Origin: JAAZMI01 sp050948785
Lineage (GTDB): Bacteria; Bacillota; Dethiobacteria; DTU022; UBA8154
NCBI GenBank assembly: GCA_050948785.1
Contig: JBMNEM010000001.1
Coordinates: 1-64,000 of the forward strand
Reading direction: 5' to 3'
DNA length: 64,000 nt
The translations under genes and the position numbers were made by a program. Positions 41,801 to 50,130 of this stretch are shown here, piece by piece (position 1 is the first letter of the stretch; every line of letters starts with the position of its first letter). A model generated the notes under the pieces. That model was not told where the DNA came from. It saw only the letters and a program-made list of their open reading frames with translations, and ran no database searches.

Positions 41801-42706
41801 GACATCACCCTCAACATTAATACGGCTAAATTTTGTGGCACTCACGCCATAATTGTTTACTTCAGAACCGAGGGTTCGAACGTCTCCGGTAATATCAACG
41901 TTGGATCCAAAAGCATTAATGCCGCCATAATCGCCCGTAACATTCCCGTAGGCAGTAATATTAGAATGCATGGTATCTATGCCGATACTCCCAGTGCCGC
42001 TTGCAGTAATATCATTTTCTACAATTGCTTCTCCATCATCACTGGCTTTTATACCCATACTGCCGCTGCCGCTTACGATAACGCTGCCCTTTACTGTTAC
42101 TGAAGCAAGCGTATCGGTGTTTACTCCCATACTCATTTCGCCATTGGCATAGACATTGCCTTCTACAATCACTTCTGCATTCTCATAAGACGCCCATACA
42201 CCACTGTAAGTGGAGCCGCTTGAAGTTGCATCTCCTTTAACAGTAACTTTCGAATGCTGAGCAGCCACACCATCACGCCCAATGCCGGTTGCGTTAGTGA
42301 TGGTAACTTCGGCGCTTTCCCCCTCATTGCATTCGGCAAAGACTCCGTACCAGCTTCCGGTAACGTTGAATTCACCGTCGCCTTCCAAGGCGACGGCGGC
42401 GTTCCCTTTTACATAGAGGCCACTCATTTCCTCTGCGGTGTCTTCTTCTGCGTTATTAACAACATTGAGCGTGTATCCGTTCAAATTAAAGGTAACGCTT
42501 TTGTTCTCAATCACAATGGTACTAGTGTAAGTAATATCCGCCGTTAGCTTGATAGTATCGCCAGTCTGGGCTGCAGCCAGTGCATTAGTTAGGGTGGTTT
42601 GGTCGTTAACATTATGAACAGTCCCCCCCTCCGCCAAGACAAGCTGGCACAGTGTGAACATCAGCAAAAAACATAGTGCCAATGAGATAATTCGTTTCAT
42701 TTTCAT
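38870..42706 (-). CDS. Large secreted SLH-anchored protein with beta-helix/GLUG repeats and FnIII domain
   Basis: 1278 residues. A signal peptide (about 1-25, ending VLAEGG) leads into a right-handed beta-helix region (30-360; repeats such as NAEVIVEGNVYANG, VTVKGSVIVSGSG). GLUG-type repeats follow (about 430-660; YVGSLVGNNSGGI, TGGLVGRNNGS, VGGLVGEN), then a fibronectin III domain (about 705-790), a Flg_new/InlB-like repeat (about 795-870), a Gly/Ser/Pro linker, a beta-rich region and three SLH repeats (about 1100-1278). It is a wall-attached adhesin-like surface protein of unknown ligand. It follows the SLH gene at 43871 by ten bases and lies upstream of the duplicated c-di-GMP riboswitch. 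Confidence 0.88.
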   Translation of the reverse strand: MKMKRIISLALCFLLMFTLCQLVLAEGGTVHNVNDQTTLTNALAAAQTGDTIKLTADITYTSTIVIENKSVTFNLNGYTLNVVNNAEEDTAEEMSGLYVKGNAAVALEGDGEFNVTGSWYGVFAECNEGESAEVTITNATGIGRDGVAAQHSKVTVKGDATSSGSTYSGVWASYENAEVIVEGNVYANGEMSMGVNTDTLASVTVKGSVIVSGSGSMGIKASDDGEAIVENDITASGTGSIGIDTMHSNITAYGNVTGDYGGINAFGSNVDITGDVRTLGSEVNNYGVSATKFSRINVEGDVRSNEKGAVIWAEDNETPSTIAIRGVIEAPKYVQIGIKTLDFTDGRHTTSIDGCYIIYEDPDNLYVGAVGVAEYAGGSGSVEDPYLVVHADQLYNVRNHLDKHFRQIANLDLNGYRSGSGWAPIGTSTDRFIGTYDGDGHIIDNLFIKQVGVWNNRIPAGLFGYTGAEAEICNLALKSVDVTGCYYVGSLVGNNSGGITNVIGTGSVTGEWDTGGLVGRNNGSLIGSCFMGDVTGTAIIEYGEWTGGLVGYNLGAITNCWATATVVSEGDNVGGLVGENLTEGIITESYSSGDVTAGDYTGGLVGSNSGEITACYSICTVSGDRDVGGLVGNGDDETVTGCYWDKDTSGQSTSAGGTGKTTVEMKQQMTYAGWDFDTIWGIEAGKNNGYPFLKWQGYEAEPTAPSAPQNFTATPGDGQVELRWSAPASNGGAAISRYEVSGDNGGTWVTAATNTSHTFTGLTNGTAYTFKVRAVNSAGSGAEASAAATPTAAPATAYTVTVNGSYAGTSGAGQYSPGAQVSIHAGSRSNYSFTGWTSPDGVPFANANNATTTFIMPAKDVTITANWSYNGGGGSGRGSSTPTTPAAPAAPAYKADVKAGSGAEMTLPVTVDKDVGTASVDAGSQGLDQGGTIITIPSIPDVDTYSVGIPVPDLSTSDVQGTLTVNTDAGNITVSSNMLTGVLGISGSKAEIAIGQGDKDNLPDTVKAAIGDRPLVQLTLSIDGVRTDWSNSNAPVTVSIPYTPTAAELANPESIVVWYIDGSGNVVTIPNGHYDPATETVTFDTTHFSDYAVAYNKVSFNDVTADVWYHKAVSFIAARGITGGTGNGNYSPEAKLTRGQFIVMLMKAYGIAPDADPKNNFADAGATYYTGYLAAAKRLGISAGIGNNMFAPEKEITRQEMFTLLYNALKVIGQLPQGDSDKTLDHFSDAGQIDSWAKEAMTLLVKTGTIGGNAGKLNPTSTTTRAEMAQVLYNLLSK

Positions 42707-42716
42707 TCTCCTCCAA

Positions 42717-43871
42717 TCAATTTGTTATGAATACCATGCCGGCGGTTTTGATTTCCGGCGCTTTATCATGTGTTCTGACCGATAAAGCTATGGCCTGTTC
42801 TCTCGTTGCCATGCCGTATCCTGCGGCCTCCTGCGCCGGCGTGGTTGCCTTGGGCATAAAATTACCCTGGGCGTCGCCGGCAATAACACCGATTTTATTC
42901 ATATATTTTGTTGCTTCGACCGCCCAGCTTGAAATATGCTTCTGGTCGGGAAAATCCTTAACGCCCGCTACGCTGTAATCTCCCTGGGGGTGAATGGCCT
43001 TAATCGCTCTGAACAGCATGGCCGCGCATTGCTCCCGGTTAATCAGCACTTTGGGCGAAAAGGTGGTTTGTGAGGTTCCTGAGGTTATTCCGAGGTTATA
43101 GGCCTTTAGTATTTGCGGGTTTGCCGTGTCCGTAAAGGGGTTTGGAGAAACCGGCTCGCTTTTTTTGTCCGTGACTTTTTCATACAACAAAACGGCAAGC
43201 TCGCAGAATTCCTCCCGCGTGATGGGTTTTGTCATATCGGCGCCCTTTAATATGGCGGGGATCAGGCCGAGATCGTTGGCTTTCTGAAGTTCGGGTGTCG
43301 CCCAGTCAGATGCTTCCTTGTAGAACGCTTCGGTACCGATAGAAGCAACATTGGAAAATGGACTGTATATATAATGTTCTTCGCCATCGCTACCCTGATT
43401 ATCTACATACGCGTATCTCACCCGGATATAATAGACATTTGTCTTGATATCGACAGTACCGTCCACACCAAGATTCTCGTTCAATTGTATTGGATCGAAT
43501 ACAACGTCATCTGTTACATAATTTCCGGGTTCATCAAATTCTTCACCAAAATTAAGCGCATTCCCGAAAAGCTCTCCACTCGCGTCATAGTACCATTGTC
43601 CGTTGCCGACCTTTACATCAATCTGGCAATCCACACCCCACTCTCCATGTTCTACACCGTATTTTTGCAATTCCCATATACTTTGAGGATTCAGCCACTT
43701 AAGCGCAAAATAGGGTCTTCCATCTTCCCATTCCTTGAGCTCCACCGTCAGATTTTGAGGGGCCTCAAAGCTGTCTCCCGTCGGCAGATCGGCCGCGAAT
43801 GCCGACAAATTCCCCATCATGGTAAACATCATCACTGCGGTGATTAAAAAAACTATAGATTATCTTTTCAT
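42717..43871 (-). pseudogene. SLH-domain surface protein with a stop at codon 4
   Basis: The natural start is the ATG at 43871 with GGAGG upstream: MKR-stop-SIVFLITAVMMF and on, a complete signal peptide ending SAFAADLP except that codon 4 is TAA. The open part from 43835 (372 residues) has a short N-terminal domain (PQNLTVELKEWEDGRPYFAL) and three SLH repeats (about 170-350). Translation could restart at one of the ATGs at 43826-43835, but the signal peptide would then lose its basic head. It may be a pseudogene or a sequencing error. The large SLH gene follows after ten bases. Confidence 0.72.
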
Positions 43872-43945
43872 TGGTCTTACCTCCGTATAATTTGTTTTTG
43901 CTTGTTATTCACACAGCCGCCAGCGGCCCGTGTTTACTTGTTTGC

Positions 43946-44434
43946 TCACGGCATCAGCACAATCACGCCGTGGGTGATTTTGGCATCATCGGCGGTCACA
44001 GGAAAAATGACAGCCTTATTGAAACGGTCAGGCTCCGCCGCTCTTTGCTGCGTAATTCCTGAAAACATGGAAAACGGGTTCTTTAAGTCCTCTAAAAAGA
44101 AGGTATTCCCGGCAAAGACCCCCGTGACGGCGGCAGCCAGTTGTATATCGTCGATCTTGTGTTGAAGAATGCGTGCGGCTCCTTTTTCTGGATACATGAC
44201 CCGCGTTTTTGTTTCCTCCGCAAAAACCTTATTTGTCATAGCCAGTGTATACTGCGGCGTAAATATAGCGAGGGGATAAGGGAGAAAGTCGATTATCTGA
44301 GAAAACAGCCCCTCATTTTCGATAAGCGTCTGAAATCTTTTAATCATTTGACCTTGAGTCTCTGTTCTTTCCTCCAACATTTTCTGTACTTCCAACAGTT
44401 CCTCAAGCAGCTGCTCTTTCGTTTTGCCGCCCAT
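43946..44434 (-). CDS. Small PAS-domain protein
   Basis: 162 residues from the ATG at 44434, which has AAGGAGCG seven bases upstream; a longer frame lacks a ribosome site. An N-terminal coiled coil (KTKEQLLEELLEVQKMLEER) is followed by a PAS-like domain: LIENEGLFSQIIDFLPYPLA, IFTPQYTLAMTNKVF. The same FF/FPYPI-I motif opens the two AraC-type regulators upstream at 45471 and 46265, so the three share a sensory domain. It has no output domain and may be a truncated or single-domain sensor. The SLH genes lie directly downstream on the same strand. Confidence 0.68.
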   Translation of the reverse strand: MGGKTKEQLLEELLEVQKMLEERTETQGQMIKRFQTLIENEGLFSQIIDFLPYPLAIFTPQYTLAMTNKVFAEETKTRVMYPEKGAARILQHKIDDIQLAAAVTGVFAGNTFFLEDLKNPFSMFSGITQQRAAEPDRFNKAVIFPVTADDAKITHGVIVLMP

Positions 44435-44630
44435 ATGAACGCTCCTTTCCAGCCAAAGTGCCGATATTTTCATTATGGCTACCAATATTTTATTAGCCCG
44501 CCGGCTGTGAGGATAGGTTGGATATGCTTATAATTAGTAAGGAAAGTGCGATCTTGAAAATAAGAGCCCCTACCCGTCAACGCAATCAAGGATTGCTGAC
44601 GGATCCCGGGAACCTTGTTGTATTCACAAT

Positions 44631-44670
44631 AAAAAAAGCCGAGCTTTCGTACACACAAAAGCCTGGCTTT
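44631..44670 (-). terminator. Terminator of the AraC-type regulator operon
   Basis: On the minus strand AAAGCCAGGCTTT and AAAGCTCGGCTTT form a long stem with G-T or mismatched centre, followed by TTTTTATT. It lies 27 bases after the stop of the broken AraC gene. Confidence 0.7.
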
Positions 44671-44696
44671 CTCTTATTACTTTTTATGGCAATTTT

Positions 44697-45471
44697 TTAT
44701 TCTGACTTTTTCCGGTAAGCAGAAGGGGAAAGTCCGGTTTTATTTTTAAATACTCGGGCGGAATGGCCGTTATAGTCCATGTTGCAGGCGGCAAAGGCTT
44801 GGGCGATGGAAAGGTTGGTATCCAGCAGCTTCTCCTTCAATTTACTGATTTTATAATTAGTATAATACTCATGAGGCGTTACACCGGTATGCTTCTTAAA
44901 CAGCTTTGTGAAATGGGCTTTGCTGAGGTAGGCCACCTTTGCTGTTTCGCTTAGGTCAAAAGGCTCCTGCCAATTGGTTTCTATGTATTCTTTGGCCAGG
45001 GCAATTTCTTCTTTCCCACGGTATATTTTTTTAAAGATAAAAACGGCGGCAAAGCATTCTACCACACCATCAGCGTTTACCAAAGGGAAACATGTAATGT
45101 CTGAGCTTATGGTCTGTATATCCCTGTCTTCCACATTAAAATACCGGATCATATCCTGATAGGGCGCATTAAAACTCGGTAAGATATACGGTTTTGCCCG
45201 TCAATACCTGCCTGACCTGGTCCATAACGCCAAGCTCGCGCACGATGGGGTCCTCAAAAACATTGTATTTGCCCACATGCGATTCCATGCTTTTTATACC
45301 TATCATCTCCAGCGTCGCTTTGTTAATCATCCTCGCCGTCCCGTCAAGGGAGAAAATCTGGATCGGATAGGGAAAGAACTCGATTACTTTTGCAAGCAGT
45401 TCCTGTTCCTCAAAAAGCGACTGGAATGATTTTGCCAAGCTCCTTTGCGCATCATCAACCTGGTCTTTCAT
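44697..45471 (-). pseudogene. PAS-AraC transcriptional regulator broken by a one-base frameshift
   Basis: The first part (45471 down to 45169) encodes the PAS-like sensor (LLAKVIEFFPYPIQIFSLDG). At about 45168-45172 it stops in TTTTAA. In the next frame the sequence resumes as NAPYQDMIRYFNVEDRD and continues into an AraC-type double helix-turn-helix (LSKAHFTKLFKKHTGVTPHE, AFAACNMDYNGHSARVFKNK). Removing one T from the TTTT run restores one protein of about 257 residues, homologous to the intact one at 46265. Inactivated recently, or a sequencing slip in a homopolymer. Confidence 0.82.
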
Positions 45472-46265
45472 GGATTGGTCCTCCTTTCTTTTTGACCTGA
45501 CATTTTCCGATAAGCGGAAGGGGAAACACCGGTTTTGTCTTTAAATACTCTGGTGGAATGGCCGTTATAATCCATATTGCAGGCGGCAAAAGCCTGGGCG
45601 ATGGAAAGGTTGGTATCCAGCAGCTTCTCCTTCAATTTACTGATTTTATGATTGGTATAATACTCATGTGGGGTGACGCCGGTATGCTTCTTGAACAGCT
45701 TGGTGAAATGGGCTTTGCTGAGGCAGGCTGCCTTTGCCGTTGCGCCGGCGTCAAAAGGCTCCTGCCAGTGGCTTTCTATGTATTCCTTGGCCTTGGCGAT
45801 TTCGTCCTTACCACGATAAACCCTCCTGTTGATCAAAAATGCCGCCACATAGATCACCCGTTTTTCGTCGTCCAAAAGAGGGAAAACCGTAATGTCCTGA
45901 TATACGGCCTCTATATCGAAGTCCTCTACGCCGTATCGCTCCGCAATTTCTTCCAAAGGCACTCTGACATCCGGGAAAAAGACGGTTTCGCCCTTAAAAG
46001 CCCGCTTTAACACGGGGAGCTGGCCCGAGGCGACAATGTAAGGATCTTTGAATACATTGTATTTCCCGACAACCATGTCCGGGCTGATAGCATGATATTC
46101 AGCCAGCATAGCCTTATTCACCAGCACCGATGTTCCGTCCGGAGCGTAAATCTCAATCGGGTAGGGGAAGCACTCGATCACCTTGGCAAGCAGCTCTTCC
46201 TTTCCAAAGAACGATTGGAAGGACTCTATGATATTGTTTTGCATGTCTTTCATATTATTTCCCAT
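45468..46265 (-). CDS. AraC-family regulator with N-terminal PAS-like sensor domain
   Basis: 265 residues. A PAS-like domain (about 15-140; LLAKVIECFPYPIEIYAPDG, VVGKYNVFKDPYIV) precedes an AraC DNA-binding domain (about 155-255; AKEYIESHWQEPFDAGATAK, LSKAHFTKLFKKHTGVTPHE, MDYNGHSTRVFKDKTGVSPS). It probably binds DNA as a ligand- or redox-responsive activator. Its start lies inside the end of the small HTH gene (11-base overlap), so the two are coupled. It ends four bases into the broken paralogue, indicating one operon HTH-AraC-AraC. Targets may be the SLH genes downstream; that is inference. Confidence 0.88.
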   Translation of the reverse strand: MGNNMKDMQNNIIESFQSFFGKEELLAKVIECFPYPIEIYAPDGTSVLVNKAMLAEYHAISPDMVVGKYNVFKDPYIVASGQLPVLKRAFKGETVFFPDVRVPLEEIAERYGVEDFDIEAVYQDITVFPLLDDEKRVIYVAAFLINRRVYRGKDEIAKAKEYIESHWQEPFDAGATAKAACLSKAHFTKLFKKHTGVTPHEYYTNHKISKLKEKLLDTNLSIAQAFAACNMDYNGHSTRVFKDKTGVSPSAYRKMSGQKERRTNP

Positions 46266-46443
46266 TTTTTATCACCTTTTTATACCTGCCGTCCTCAGGC
46301 TTTTCCGCGTCCTTGGGGATCAGCCACATATTGCCCATTTTCTCTGCCCCCTCAATCCGCCCATCTGCACAGTACAGTGTTACCATCCGGCTGCCGATAC
46401 CCCATTTTTCTCCTGCTTCTTTCACAGTCATATAATTCAGCAT
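46255..46443 (-). CDS. Small helix-turn-helix (MerR/excisionase-like) DNA-binding protein
   Basis: 62 residues. YMTVKEAGEKWGIGSRMVTL with YCADGRIEGAEKMGNMWLIP is the pattern of the short helix-turn-helix proteins common in Clostridial mobile regions, where an N-terminal winged helix recognises DNA. KDAEKPEDGRYKK is the family's usual tail. It is the first gene of the operon with the PAS-AraC regulators and overlaps the next gene by 11 bases. Confidence 0.8.
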   Translation of the reverse strand: MLNYMTVKEAGEKWGIGSRMVTLYCADGRIEGAEKMGNMWLIPKDAEKPEDGRYKKVIKNGK

Positions 46444-46958
46444 GGTATCCCCAATATTGTTTTTTTTATTATACTTTAGATTTCAGTATATTTCCATGTT
46501 CAGAAATATACTGAGGTCGGAAATGCCTGAACGCTCTGAACACTTTTAAGCAAAACCCGCAATATTGCCTATTTTCTGCGCGTCATTGATACGGTCAGTT
46601 GCGTAGCGGTACTGTCCGGCTTGTGATGTCCTTGTTTCCTCAGCTTCCCTTACTGATGTAAAGTCATTCTGGTCATCGCGATTTAAAACGGCGAGGTGGC
46701 GCTGCTTGAACCTGCCGCCCATCTTATCACATACGCCAGAAAAAAAGGACGGGGAATCATCACGATTGATCCGAACACGGCTGCCGTGACTCCCATCACC
46801 TTAAAGGTAGTGTGATGTTTTTGTTTTTTTCTCTGCCGTTGAGAATTCTTAGAGTGGGAGCTTCGCCTTCACGGTTCATCATGAACCCTCCCATGGTTCA
46901 CGAAAAGGACAGACTTCCCCCTATATGAGCATTCGGACTTTTTCGTCCGCTGGCCCGG
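46444..46958. other. Degenerate accessory sequence, no intact gene
   Basis: About 515 bp. On the minus strand a short frame ends with DRINDAQKIGNIAGFA-stop (46546). On the plus strand, 46687-46815 gives EVALLEPAAHLITYARKKGR then GIITIDPNTAAVTPITLKVV-stop. Either may be a fragment; neither has a start or a recognised family. A GTGGGAGC...GGTTCATCATGAACC palindrome lies around 46855-46885. Confidence 0.35.
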
Positions 46959-47211
46959 TTAAAGCACAAAATACATGCAACTGCTCTTGCCGCCGTTTTC
47001 CCGCCACCGCTGCTCCTTGCGGAGCCGCCCGCACTGGATCAGGTCAGCAATGGCTCTTTTAACGGTGCTTCGGGACAGCTTCAGCTCCGCGGCGATGGTA
47101 CCAATCGCCGGGTAGCATTTGCCGTCCTTGTCGCATCGGTCACGCAGATACATACACGGTCACCGCCCGGTGAGGCAGCTCCGAGGAGTAGAGAGATGTA
47201 AAATAGCCCAT
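46959..47211 (-). pseudogene. Helix-turn-helix protein of a Tn1549-like element, frameshifted
   Basis: The natural start is the ATG at 47211 (GGAGGTGATC upstream): MGYFTSLYSSELPHRAVTVY. It runs out of frame at about 47153, where TATGTATC probably lost two bases. In the other frame MYLRDRCDKDGKCYPAIGTI and AAELKLSRSTVKRAIADLIQ carry a winged helix-turn-helix. Joined, it matches the short HTH protein encoded beside VirD4 in Clostridial conjugative elements. It begins 15 bases after the VirD4 stop, so the two formed an operon. Confidence 0.8.
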
Positions 47212-47225
47212 ACGATCACCTCCAA

Positions 47226-47759
47226 TCAAACGCGGACAGGCGCTTTCGGTTTTGGCGCGGCTTGGTGTTCGGGTTTCTGAACAGGCGTGTGCAGGATGCC
47301 GCCCGATACAGCCGCGTCGTCCGGCACATCTTCGCAGGCGGCGTGCCTCCGGATGATTTCATCCTCCAGCTCGCGGCGGTCGGCGTAGGACACTTTCCTT
47401 GCCGACCTTTCCGCGATCTCATAAGGCTTGCCAAAAGTAATGCCCCACTTGAGAAACAGCATCAGGCGCGTCCGCATGGGATACGCGCCTGTTTTGGATA
47501 CGATAAAATGGCCCTTGGGCATGGCTTTGAGCTCATCGGGCATCATCAGCGGCCGCTGGGTCATCTGCAGGCTCTGCGACGGATCGTTCTTGCCACGGCT
47601 GACCGAGCCGGTCATGATGGTCCGGTTGCCCAGGGCTTTGGACAGGATTTCAGCCGACTCGCTGTTGGGCGCTAAGCCGCCGAACACCGTATCCTGACAG
47701 TTATCGACGATGATGGCGGCGCCTTCCTTGCCGTCCTGCCTCTGTTCCGGCAAGAACAA
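47226..47759 (-). pseudogene. VirD4/TraG coupling protein, C-terminal fragment
   Basis: 177 residues matching the C-terminal half of the type IV coupling ATPase of Tn1549-like elements: AAIIVDNCQDTVFGGLAPNS, GNRTIMTGSVSRGKNDPSQS, RPLMMPDELKAMPKGHFIV, TRLMLFLKWGITFGKP. In intact elements the ATPase motor moves the DNA-relaxase complex into the conjugation channel. Walker motifs and membrane helices are missing because the gene is cut at 47759, the edge of a transposon remnant. It is a relic of an integrative conjugative element. Confidence 0.85.
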
Positions 47760-48179
47760 ATTTCGTCTTTAGATGAATTAAACAACTTTTTCCGGCAGTG
47801 GCTGGAAAGAGAATATCACCGCAGGGAACATTCTGCTCTGGGAATGAGCCCCCTTGATCGCTACCTGTCCCAGATGAGTACAGTGAAAATGGTAGAAGAT
47901 CCTGCTGCGTTGAAGGTGCTTTTCCTAAAAAGGGAATACAGGAAGGTCCGTCATGACGGGACTATTTCTCTTAAAGGCCGTCTGTTCGAGGTGCCGCCTT
48001 TGTTCATCGGGCAGCGCATTGAACTAAGACATGATGAAGAACTAAAACAGGTGGATATTTTTGCTGAAGGCAAAAAAATTGCTGCAGCTAAAGCCGTCAA
48101 CCTGGCCGACAACGCCCATATTAAAAGGCAAAAAGCACCTTTGTCCTTTAGTAAATTGTATACAAAGGAGGACAAGTAG
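47760..48179 (+). pseudogene. Mu/TniA-type transposase, C-terminal fragment
   Basis: The open frame reads EQISSLDELNNFFRQWLERE then YHRREHSALGMSPLDRYLSQ, the end of an rve (DDE) core, followed by the Mu-type C-terminal beta-barrel (EYRKVRHDGTISLKGRLFEV, PPLFIGQRIELRHD). The DDE catalytic residues lie upstream and are gone. An internal ATG at 47844 is not a real start. The next gene begins directly at the stop (TAGGTG). Confidence 0.87.
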
Positions 48180-48974
48180 GTGTACAAAGCTTTTTATTCG
48201 TTAAGCCAGGCTCCTTTTTCCAAGGAAAACAGCAAGCTTTTTGGTTCACAAAGTGCCCGGGAGGCCCGGGGCCGCCTGGAATATTTAAAGAAGACGCGGG
48301 GCATGGGGCTTTTGGTGGGCGAACCCGGGGCCGGGAAAACCTTTACACTGCGCTGTTTTACAGAAGAACTTAACCCTGCTTTGTTCAAGCCTATCTACTT
48401 CCCTCTTTCCACGGGCACAGTAATGGATTTCTACCGGGGCTTGGTGCGTGGCTTGGGGGAGGAACCACTTTTTCGCAAGGTAGATCTGTTCGGACAGCTG
48501 CAGCAAAGGACCCTGTCTTTGTACAGGGACAAGAAAATTACCCCCGTGTTTATCATGGATGAGATGCATCTGGCTACCCCAAAGATGTTAACGGATCTGG
48601 GGCTGCTTTTCAATTTCAATATGGATGCTTTAAATCCTTTTGTACTTATCCTGGCGGGGTTGCCACTGCTCCTGCAACGGCTGGAGGTGTCCCACGTCCA
48701 GCCGTTAAACCAGCGGATCATCATGCGTTATGTTATGGAACCTCTGGAAAAAGAAGAGATCCGGGAATATGTTGAACATCATTTGCAGGCCGCCGGCGCC
48801 AATGTGCCGCTGTTTACTGCAGATGGCCTGGAGGCGGTCGCTTCTTTGTCGCATGGCTGGCCCCGCGTGATCAATAACTTGTGCTTAAATGCATTGCTGT
48901 TGGGTGCCCAGGCTAAAAGGGAACAAATTGATGCGGAAACTGTACGCCTGGCTTCCCTGGAAACGGGGATGTAA
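48180..48974 (+). CDS. TniB/ExeA-like AAA+ ATPase of the transposon
   Basis: 264 residues from GTG. The first segment MYKAFYSLSQAPFSKENSKL is typical of ExeA-type ATPases. Walker A is GEPGAGKTF (about 44-52), Walker B VFIMDEMHLA and the arginine-finger region LNQRIIMRYVMEPL. In TniA-type elements such an ATPase selects target DNA and activates the transposase. It starts one base after the transposase stop. The gene appears intact even though the element is not. Confidence 0.88.
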   Translation: MYKAFYSLSQAPFSKENSKLFGSQSAREARGRLEYLKKTRGMGLLVGEPGAGKTFTLRCFTEELNPALFKPIYFPLSTGTVMDFYRGLVRGLGEEPLFRKVDLFGQLQQRTLSLYRDKKITPVFIMDEMHLATPKMLTDLGLLFNFNMDALNPFVLILAGLPLLLQRLEVSHVQPLNQRIIMRYVMEPLEKEEIREYVEHHLQAAGANVPLFTADGLEAVASLSHGWPRVINNLCLNALLLGAQAKREQIDAETVRLASLETGM

Positions 48975-48987
48975 AGGAGGTTTGCAA

Positions 48988-49296
48988 GTGATTTTTGAGT
49001 GTGTTAGAAATAATTTCAAGGAAAGCGAACGCTGGAAAGGTGTTATTCAGGGTTTTAGAAGATATGCAAGCCACTGTGAATTCAGGATAGAATCCCGTTC
49101 GGGAATAATGGTAATCGTTGGCAAAGCTGCTTATGGAGGGTTTGCTTGCATGCCTGACTTTGGTGCAGGCTGCCACCTGTCAAGGTTCGATGATAAGTTC
49201 TGGAATACAGAAAGGCTTACGGAAGTACTGGGTGAGGTGGATGGGATTACTGTAGCTTCAGCACTACACGCTTTGTCCGGGAAAATCGATTTGTAA
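48988..49296 (+). CDS. DUF6618-like small protein in the transposon
   Basis: 102 residues from the GTG at 48988 (AAAGGAGG eight bases upstream). The pattern RIESRSGIMVIVGKAAYGGF, CMPDFGAGCHLSRF and FWNTERLTEVLGEVDGITVA resembles DUF6618 proteins of Clostridia. The role is unknown; it is the third gene behind the transposase and ATPase. The last ~25 codons are also present in the isolated transposon end at 1281. Confidence 0.62.
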   Translation: MIFECVRNNFKESERWKGVIQGFRRYASHCEFRIESRSGIMVIVGKAAYGGFACMPDFGAGCHLSRFDDKFWNTERLTEVLGEVDGITVASALHALSGKIDL

Positions 49297-49569
49297 TGGC
49301 TCTTGCCTGCCAGGAGGATAGGGCAATGCTGGGAAGCGACCTGAGCGTTTGGCAGGATTCCAAAAAAGAGTACGGAGAAAAGGTGGCTACCGGCTGCCTT
49401 TTCTCTTTTTTGGAGAACTGAAGCGATAAATCCCGGGGTTTGGGGCAGAGCCCCAAGGTTCCATTTTAATGTGCAAGATGTTGTTTTTTTGTCAGTTGCA
49501 ATGTGAAATATCAGGTCTAAACCGGGGAAATTTATTGTGAAAAACAGGGTCTGTTTTAATTTGCAAAGT

Positions 49570-50111
49570 CACATGAAGCAAAAGAACTCCAAACAGTTGA
49601 CTGTATTAGACTTTATAACCTGCTTAACGATGCAAATAAAAAAGCCTTGGCAGCAGAAGATGTGAGATTAAGAGATCTACATGATTGGATGTCCTTGAGG
49701 CATAAAAAACAAACTCATGTTAATATGAAATTTACTGTTCCAGAACATATTGTAAGAAGACTATCAATGCAGCATGGCCGGCTGAGCTTCTTTTTCCCTA
49801 AAGAATCAATGCATCTGCTTGAAGCCGGGCATGAGCTCCATAATTGTGTTGCATCCTACGGGTCTGCCATGGGGAAAAATGAATTATGGATTGTCTTAGT
49901 CGCCAATGAAAAGGGGAAGCTGGTTGCTTGTCTTGAGATTAAGGGCAAAGAGTTAATTCAAGCAAAAGTAGATAGAAACAAGCCAGTTTCAAATAATGCT
50001 GAGTTAAATATGTCAATATTAGCTTGGGCAAAGGAAGTCGGTATTAAGATTAATACTTCTGATGTAATAGTGCCCAAAGAAAGGAAGAACAAAATAAAAA
50101 CGCCGGCATAG
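49570..50111 (+). pseudogene. PcfJ-like protein, 5'-truncated by transposon
   Basis: The open frame starts at the transposon edge (SHEAKELQTVDCIRLYNLLN) and covers about 180 residues. It includes VRLRDLHDWMSLRHKKQTHV, the PcfJ motif LLEAGHELHNCVASYG and LVACLEIKGKELIQAKVDRN. PcfJ-like proteins accompany conjugative elements; their role is not established. Homologues are about 400-500 residues, so the N-terminal half is lost. A TTG at 49647 is not preceded by a good ribosome site. Confidence 0.72.
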
Positions 50112-50130
50112 TTCGAAAGGAGGAATAAAC

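Larger units (their letters stand above)
47760..49570 (+). mobile_element. Left-truncated TniA/TniB-type transposon remnant
   Basis: It holds the 3' end of a Mu/TniA-type DDE transposase gene, an ExeA/TniB-like ATPase gene and a small third gene (DUF6618-like), all in line, then ~130 bases of end sequence with several TTTTAATnTGCAA-type motifs finishing at about 49570. The right end is the sequence also found alone at 1281-1629. The left end and the catalytic part of the transposase are missing; VirD4 begins at that point. The right edge cuts a PcfJ-like gene. Confidence 0.8.

Noticed and set aside
46687..46815. Short plus-strand open frame (GIITIDPNTAAVTPITLKVV)
   Set aside because: It looks protein-like but has no start, no family match and is preceded by a stop, so it is only mentioned in the gap entry.
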